This document shows, in pieces, positions 9,341 to 15,157 of a DNA stretch of 15,157 bases (positions within the stretch are counted from its first letter, which is position 1; each line of letters starts with the position of its first letter). Both the position numbers and the translations under genes were made by a program. Origin of the DNA: Hymenochaete sp. R1 (Eukaryota; Basidiomycota; Agaricomycetes; Hymenochaetales; Hymenochaetaceae); contig JAFREE010000294.1 of assembly GCA_019400425.1 (NCBI GenBank), positions 1 to 15,157 of the forward strand. The letters run 5' to 3'. The notes below the pieces were generated by a model that searched no databases, was not told the DNA's origin, and saw only the letters and a program-made list of their open reading frames with translations.

Positions 9341-10785
9341 TTGGACCACCCTTCTACCTGCTCCTTGTTCAAAGTTATCTTTATTCACGAAACTGATGAC
9401 TTTAACGACCTTGACGGTCCTTTCTCATCCGCTTTTCTTCCCTTTCCACGGCTTTTGGCCCGTTCCCCTTCATTCACGTCTTACGCTTCGTTCTCGTTTC
9501 TCTCTTTGATAGAGCTGGTGATTTTTTTCGTGTTACTTTCTTTCGTTTCTGCACTGGTGCGTCTATAATTGGGCTGGGACTGCATTGTATCTTGTGGAAT
9601 ATAATGTGCATTGTACTTGTTGTCCATGATGCTTTACATAAGTATAGGGCCTGACCTTGCCTTCGTGCAGTTCATCAATATCATGGTATGTAGCGGTTAT
9701 TCCATAGTTCCGTCTTCGACAGCTCAGGCCCTCGTCGGTAAGTTCGTCTCTGTACGACCTTGACTCGACAATAACAACAGACAAGGGACCGAATAAGGAA
9801 ATGTTTCTACGACTTTCTTTGTTCTATTGTGTAGTGAGTGAAGTGGCTCCTATTTGACGTGATTATAAAAGCGCTGAGTTCGTATTCTAACAAGACGCAG
9901 CAAAATCGCCTCTCCTTGCCTTGTTCCATCATCAGCTGCTCATAGGTGTTTGGACCCGTTTAACTTTCTCAGAACGTGAGGATACGACCCATTGATATCA
10001 AACGAACGCTACACATCTTCTGCTTTTTTGCATTTCCCATATTCTCAATTGTGAAATGGCCCGGTGCTGGAACATAAGGTAGTCTATATCGGTTTGTTCA
10101 TGAAGAAAAGTGGTTCTAACTTCTCTTGTGTAGCCTTCAAGGCCCCCCTCCCCTCCGGAATGTGCAAATGCACACAAAATCATGGTCGTTTTCTACGAGC
10201 AATGTCATCGTCCCATCGAAGCCAGATGGTTCAAATGAAGGACGAGACGGAAGATGGTCTGCCAGTGGACGTCTCCAATATGACGATGAGGATGATATAT
10301 CAGACGGCGAAACCCTTGAAATTGAGACAGCTCAGCCCGAGAAACTCCACCGATGCTTGAACCTGTGGTGCAAATGCGAGCTTTCACGAGGGTCGAAGAC
10401 TCGGATGTGAAGTGGGGGACTTGAATAAACCCGTCTCCGCAGCATGAACTGCCTGTTGCATCGTTTCACTCTCATTCTCATGACTTATTTTCTATGTGTA
10501 TTGTAAATGTCTTGTGTCAACAAATTATGAGGAACTTATCGTTTGTTTCCTCACTGCGACTCGGACTCGCGAGGAGAGATTGAACAAAGAGACCGTAGTG
10601 GCAGTCTGAATCGGTCATTATTTATTGTTTCTTGGAGTACTAATTAATGATCCGCGTGATCGTCGCAAAGGAATTCGCTCGCTCGACGGGAAGTCAACTG
10701 AATTGAGCATTGACCTCCACGTCCTCCATCTTAGCTGCCGGCGACAGCGACGGCGACCAAAGCGCCAACCACGGCGCCGACAACA
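9341..10785 (+). other. Intergenic region between lyase gene and SFB3
   Basis: The first ~220 bases are T/C-rich 3' flank of the lyase gene. The rest has no supportable gene. One acidic open stretch at about 10200-10340 (including YDDEDDISDGETLEIETA) looks protein-like but has no start, no convincing splice partners and no recognised family. An AATAAA occurs at 10424-10429. The last ~100 bases before 10786 are probably SFB3 leader. No tRNA or repeat structure was seen. Confidence 0.4.
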
Positions 10786-13700
10786 ATGTATGCGCATAGC
10801 GCACGCTCACACATCCCCCAACCACCTCATTCGATCGGGAAACCATTCCAAGGCCTTCGTACGCGCATCGACCCGGAATACATCCCATCGCCCGTAGATG
10901 TAGCTGAGCTCGATGCGGAAACGTGGGCGGGCAAGCCATGTATGACTCTTCCTGGTGAACACGTACCTCTGGCAACTACAGACTTTGTCTCTATCGATCA
11001 AGGCAAGTCTTCACGAACAATGGGTGCAATTTGAATGTGCATTCGAGCTGAAAAGATAACGTCTGCAGGCAACTCGTCCCCGCGCTTCGTCCGTGCAACG
11101 ACCTGGCACGTCCCTCACTCAGCTTCCCTTGCCGATACGTGCCAAATTCCCATTGCTGCTATCATTCAGCCATTCGCAGACGCTCATGAGGGGGAGGAAC
11201 CGGTTCCCGTCGTTGAGTTTGGTGAGAACGGTCCACCGCGATGCGGCGAATGCCGTGCGTACGTGAATCCGTGGTGTACGTGGGTCTCGGGCGGGTCAAA
11301 GTGGAGGTGTAATTTATGTGGGCATTGTACCGAAGGTGCGTCTGTTGGGCTTTCGCTGCTGTCCGGACTAGAGTTTTTATGAATGTAATTCGCTCGAACA
11401 GTTATGCCGGAGTACTTTTGCAATCTAGATCCGAACCAACTGCGTCTTGATTCTTTTGAAAGACCAGAGCTCAACAAAGGTACGGTCGATATCGTCGTCG
11501 GACCGGACTACTACCCCTCGCATCCCACCCCTCGCATCGTCCCATCCTACGTATCACCAGAACCTCTTTCGTCATCTACATCATCTCCAGTACCGACATC
11601 CACATCCTTCACCACAACCCAAACACAACCAACTCGACCTCCCGAGCCTATGCGAATTCTCTTTCTCATCGACGTGTCGCGCGAAGCAGTCGAGTGTGGG
11701 CTTGTGAAAGCTGCGTGCCAGGCTATACAAGGTGTCTTGTACGGCGGTGAATTAGATGACGGGACGAGGATGGAATCGTGCGTGTCCGTCGGGATTTCGA
11801 TAGGAATCGTCACTTACGACACGACCGTGCATTTCTATGATATTTCGGTACGTTTGAAGTTTATTGAATCGCGTTGTGATGTCTAATTATGCATAACATC
11901 TAGCCTCGGCGAGAATCAGCTGCGATGCTCGTTGTACCCGATATCGACGACGAAATGTACTGTCCGCTGCAAGATTCATCGCTTTTTGTGGAGCCTCATA
12001 CATCTAGGTAATGTACATACCACATATTTATTTATTTCATGAGGCTTATTAAATGTGCAGAAACGTGATCGAGCCTCTTTTAGCAGACCTTCCATCTCGA
12101 TTTGCTTCTTCTCCGACTCACCTCTGTGCCCCTGGTGCAGCCATGCGCGGTTGTCTTGCGTCCCTTGTGAGGAAAGGTGGCCAAGCGATTGTCTTTCAAT
12201 CATCAATGTGCTCGGCTGGGCCGGGCGTATCAGAAGTGCAGCTCGACGAAACAAAATTATACGACACCGATAAAGAGAGACAGTTGTTCATGCCTGGGAA
12301 TGAGATGTGGAGAGATCTCGGAGATGAGTTTGCAGAGGCTGGTATTGGAGTGTCTTTGGTTGTTGGTACTGGCGTGACCAGCTATGTCGGGTTTTCTTCT
12401 CTAGGTCAGTTTTGTAGTTGTTGAACTCCTTGTCCTGCTTTTAATCATTCTCTAGGCCTCTTTTGCTCTCTTACGGGAGGCGACTTGCGTCTGTTCCCGC
12501 GGTTCCATCCTCCTCGCGATTCCTCACTTCTACATTCATATCTCGCTCGCATTCTCACCCGCAATACGGGATACAACTGCCAGGCCCGTATACGCGTATC
12601 AAAGGGTCTGAAATGCCGGGAACATTTTGGCACGTTTTCTGAATCGCCGTCAGCGCTGGGAACTCTTGCCATGGGTGTACTACATGCAGACTCGTCTTTT
12701 TCGGTTTCACTTCAACACACAGGTGGAAGAAATGCGCCTCTTGGCCCAAGAGACTTCGCACATATGCAATGTGCTGTGCTCTATACTTCAAAAGAGGGAC
12801 AACGGCGGGTGAGGGTGCTTAATGTGACGTTGGAGGTAGCGACGCTCGCTGGGAACGTGTTTCGGTATGCGGATGCGGAGACGACGTTGGCATTCTTTGC
12901 TAAAGAAGGTTTGATAGATTTCTTCGATCTTTTTTCAGTGCTGGTATTCTGATGGTTTTTTTTAGCTATGTCTTCGCTGACGAGTCATACGCTGTCTAAC
13001 ATTCGGGATACGATGACGGAAAGATGCTCGAGCATTTTGCTAGCATACAGACGCGAATGTGCCGCTGCAACATCTCCATCCCAGGTCCGTTTTTAGTGTG
13101 CCAACTTAGCGAACACAATATAACGTTTCTTATAGTTAATCCTTCCAGAAGCATTCAAACTTCTCCCCCTTTACGTCCTGGCCCTCCACAAGAATCGTTC
13201 TCTACGAGGTAAGACAGTTTTCAAGGCTCCTGTCTACTTTCTCAGAGAAACGCTGACAAAGACCCTGGAGCATAGCCCATAACGTGCCTTCCGACGTCCG
13301 TAACTACTACGCATATCGTTTATTATCTATGTCCGTCCGCCAAACGCTTAATCACTTATACCCACGGTTTATGGCGCTTCATGATCTCACGGACACGATC
13401 GCGATCCCAAGAGAAGAAACAGCGACTGTTGATGCGAACCAGGATACAGACTCTAATCAAATCGAAGGAAGGGTCAAGCTCCAGTTACCATCGCTCATGC
13501 GAGATTCGTTTACTCAGATGGTTGCTGATGGTGTGTATCTTATAGGTACGTCAAAAGAATACGTCTTTTTGAGTATAGTGTAACAACTTCATGTGCATCA
13601 TTATAGACAACGAAGAGATAATGGTTCTGTGGATAGGTTCCAGCGTCTCACCGCAGGTTCTTCTTGACTTATTCGGGGTAGAAACAGCCCATGAAATTGA

Positions 13701-14174
13701 TTCGTCCATCGTAGGCCCACTTCGTTATTATGATCGATGTTCCGGACAAGCTAACCGCTCCTTATGTTAGTCGACTCTTCCTGTCATCCCTACACTCCTC
13801 TCGACCCAAGTCCGGAACATCATCACGTACCGAATTGCTGAGCGTCACGGCGTCTCTACGCGTCTGATGATCGCTCGGCAGAACTTGGATGGAGCTGAGC
13901 TTGAATTCAGCGACATGCTCGTCGAAGACTCGAATTGCGGAGCTATGTCGTATATTGACCGTACGTTTCCTTCCCCATTCTATAGCTAGATTGTGTCTCC
14001 GTCTGACGCGTTTTCACGAGCAGATTTATGTCATGTGCACAAACAGATCTCGTACGCTGTGAGTTTGCCTTCGAGTTTTTCTGTCTTCACCTTCTGATGA
14101 ATATTTTTTAGTTGCAGCATAACAGTTCGATTGAGCAGATCAATAGCTACGGCCTGCGTCAGACGCCCTGGTGA
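10786..14174 (+). CDS. SFB3: SEC24-family COPII cargo adaptor, SFB3/LST1 type
   Basis: Deduced joins: 10786-11002, 11069-11335, 11402-11847, 11904-12007, 12061-12404, 12456-12908, 12966-13084, 13136-13208, 13276-13545, 13607-13710, 13771-13960, 14024-14058, 14112-14174, giving 894 residues. Sec24 proteins bind cargo and SNARE sorting signals and pair with Sec23 on Sar1-GTP at ER exit sites. Seen in order: RIDPE near the start; [11 protein letters not shown]; zinc finger with Cys131, Cys134, Cys153, Cys156 (PPRCGEC, WRCNLC); a Ser/Thr/Pro linker ~195-243; the vWA-like trunk from ~245 (ILFLIDVS); the beta-barrel with [17 protein letters not shown]-like [16 protein letters not shown]; the helical domain from ~611; and a gelsolin-like domain ~750-865 ending [18 protein letters not shown]. 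The DGAE and [15 protein letters not shown] segments resemble fungal Sfb3/Lst1 (implicated in Pma1 export) more than Sec24 proper; this paralogue call is from memory. The ATG at 10786 has A at -3, but an upstream exon is not excluded. Intron 1 uses a GC donor. Confidence 0.92.
11003..11068 (+). other. GC-AG intron 1 of SFB3
   Basis: The exon ends CAA-G and the intron begins GCAAGT and ends CTGCAG. Only this junction restores the conserved DQGNSSPRF segment in frame. The extended match to the donor consensus (AAG|GCAAGT) is what GC donors usually show. No GT donor nearby gives a sensible frame. Confidence 0.85.
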
Positions 14175-14566
14175 TATGTGGGCTTGAAGTTGAGCAACGT
14201 GCTTAGAATGTGTATCACGTCAAGAAAAACTATAAATTGTATAAATGGTTGTAAAGTACTTACTCTACATTCGGTCCTTCGGGCTGCGATAGGACAAAAA
14301 GGATAGAGAACATTGGCTTCTACTCACAAATCATCCGAGATATCCTAGATTATAATGTCAGATAGACGACAAAACATCAACAAGCACTTCGGGAGAACTG
14401 TGCAATATACTACAATTGTTTATCTGTCCAATACATCAAGCGATTCATGCCTCTGGCACGTTAATACACTAAAGTACAGTGTCAGTATTCTCAAAATTGC
14501 GAATCCTTTAAATACGAAAAGTCCCCGCTTCATATCGCACTCTACAATGAAGATAATGCTATCACC
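14175..14566. other. Convergent intergenic region (3' flanks of SFB3 and the GT15 gene)
   Basis: Only 392 nt separate the stop codons of the two convergent genes. The sequence is AT-rich without a supportable gene; it must hold both polyadenylation regions. No strong hairpin or repeat was seen. Confidence 0.6.
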
Positions 14567-15157
14567 TCAAGCAACTTCTCCAACAGGGGATAACTGTTTA
14601 AAACGATTTAGACAAGAGGACCTAGCAAGAAAGTATTAGTCAGTCCCGACACATGAGCCTGTCAGACTGGGTGACAACTCACGGGGTTAAATCTACATAT
14701 CACACAACAAGAATACACACAATCGCAAACGTATCAGACACGGATAAGCTTTATGAAATAATAGGTTCTCACCAAAGCTCTTCTCAACATCACATGTGCA
14801 CTGCATAAGCTCCTTCGGTCCACTCGTTGGACAATGTGTGAACGGAATATGCTTGTAACCAATCTCGTCGAAGAAATGTATTTGTTCGCGAGGGAGGAAC
14901 AAGGCAGCTGCGATAGAATGCACGGGTGCGTCACCCCAGCGCTCGTAGTAGAAGTTTCCCGTCTTGTCTAAATGGGAGAAGAAGGCAATGTATTCGGGAG
15001 AGCGGAAGAAGTCAAGATCGGCAATCTCGAAGTTAGACCAGACTACCAAAGAATTTATATCAGTATAGGATAACTAGCGGAGAAGACGATAAGCTCACAG
15101 TGACATCTGTTGTAAGTATCGCCTCCGTCACTACTGATGAAAGGCAACGCATTATTC
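14567..15157 (-). CDS. GT15 (KRE2/MNT1/KTR family) alpha-1,2-mannosyltransferase, C-terminal part
   Basis: The 5' part is cut off by the right edge. Deduced joins on the minus strand: 15157-15099, 15042-14773, 14692-14683, 14621-14567, giving the last 130 residues. Seen: NNALPF and TYNRCHFWSNFEIADLDF, then YYERWGDAPVHSIAAALF, IHFFDEIGYKHIPFTHCP, a CTCD motif and a closing SFDLTPSSC before the stop. These are hallmark motifs of GT15, Golgi type II membrane enzymes that transfer mannose from GDP-mannose to O- and N-linked glycans; the Glu of NFEI corresponds to the active-site Glu reported for yeast Kre2. The N-terminal anchor is not in the window. The junctions at both ends of the 10-nt exon are needed to keep the terminal conserved SFD...SC motif. 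Which KTR subfamily it is cannot be decided. Confidence 0.93.
14683..14692 (-). other. 10-nt micro-exon in the GT15 gene
   Basis: Flanked by a TATGTAG acceptor (ending at 14693) and a GTGAGT donor (starting at 14682), the exon supplies the end of an Asp codon, Leu, Thr and two bases of Pro. Without the downstream splice the frame hits a TGA immediately. The next intron (14682-14622) carries CTGAC/CTAAT branch-like sites and a TGCTAG acceptor. Confidence 0.75.

Noticed and set aside
8843..9388. A 181-codon open frame antisense to the lyase's last exon
   Set aside because: It mirrors GC-rich coding sequence of the clearly real lyase; its product has no family resemblance.
9563..9784. A 73-codon minus-strand open frame after the lyase gene
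   Set aside because: No supporting start context, splice sites or family resemblance; such runs are common by chance.
8215..14174. Biosynthetic or polysaccharide-degradation gene cluster
   Set aside because: Only one carbohydrate-active secreted enzyme is present; its neighbours are housekeeping trafficking and signalling genes, so there is no cluster logic.
1..15157. tRNA, rRNA, CRISPR array, insertion sequence or transposon termini
   Set aside because: I looked for B-box-like GTTCGANNC, direct repeat arrays and terminal inverted repeats on both strands; none was found in a plausible setting. The few GTTCGA matches lie within genes or lack a partner A box.

Overview
The window looks like a gene-dense nuclear segment of a filamentous basidiomycete, most likely an Agaricomycete (mushroom-forming fungus). 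Four of the five recognisable genes are cut by many short introns (about 51-117 nt), typically with GTRNGT-like donors, CTNAY-like branch sites and YAG acceptors. Promoters are pyrimidine-rich, and the protein families are typical fungal ones: a YCK-type casein kinase 1, a secreted PL14-type lyase, an Sfb3/Lst1-class Sec24 and a GT15 mannosyltransferase. There are no operons, ribosome binding sites or other bacterial signals.

Layout. (1) 233-2653 (+): a ten-exon casein kinase 1 of the plasma-membrane YCK class, ending in a Cys-Cys palmitoylation motif. (2) 2654-4863: a long, mostly T-rich non-coding stretch with some coding-like open pieces at about 3190-4010 that I could not assemble into a gene. 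A probable 5'UTR intron of the next gene lies at 4751-4821. (3) 4864-6480 (+): a 538-residue (or 520 if a cryptic 54-nt intron is spliced) protein I do not recognise, followed by a probable 3'UTR intron. (4) 6481-8214: T-rich 3' flank, an (AT)12 microsatellite and the CT-rich promoter of the next gene. (5) 8215-9340 (+): a secreted polysaccharide lyase of family 14 type, three exons. (6) 9341-10785: intergenic, nothing firm. (7) 10786-14174 (+): the COPII cargo adaptor SEC24 paralogue SFB3/LST1, thirteen exons, including a GC-AG intron and a tandem 3' acceptor. (8) 14567-15157 (-): the C-terminal 130 residues of a KRE2/KTR-family (GT15) mannosyltransferase, whose 5' part lies beyond the right edge. 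It contains a 10-nt micro-exon.

How they fit together. The genes are independently transcribed and do not form a biosynthetic cluster. Several relate to the secretory pathway and cell surface: YCK kinases sit on the plasma membrane, SFB3 packs cargo at ER exit sites, GT15 enzymes mannosylate glycoproteins in the Golgi, and the PL14 enzyme is itself secreted. That common theme is probably coincidental.

I found no CRISPR array, mobile element, rRNA/tRNA gene or obvious new defence or metabolic system. The points most worth a second look are splicing oddities (GC-AG intron, 10-nt micro-exon, exitron-like intron, UTR introns), the unrecognised 538-aa protein and the unexplained coding-like stretch around 3190-4010. 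All splice sites were deduced by eye from frame continuity and family conservation.
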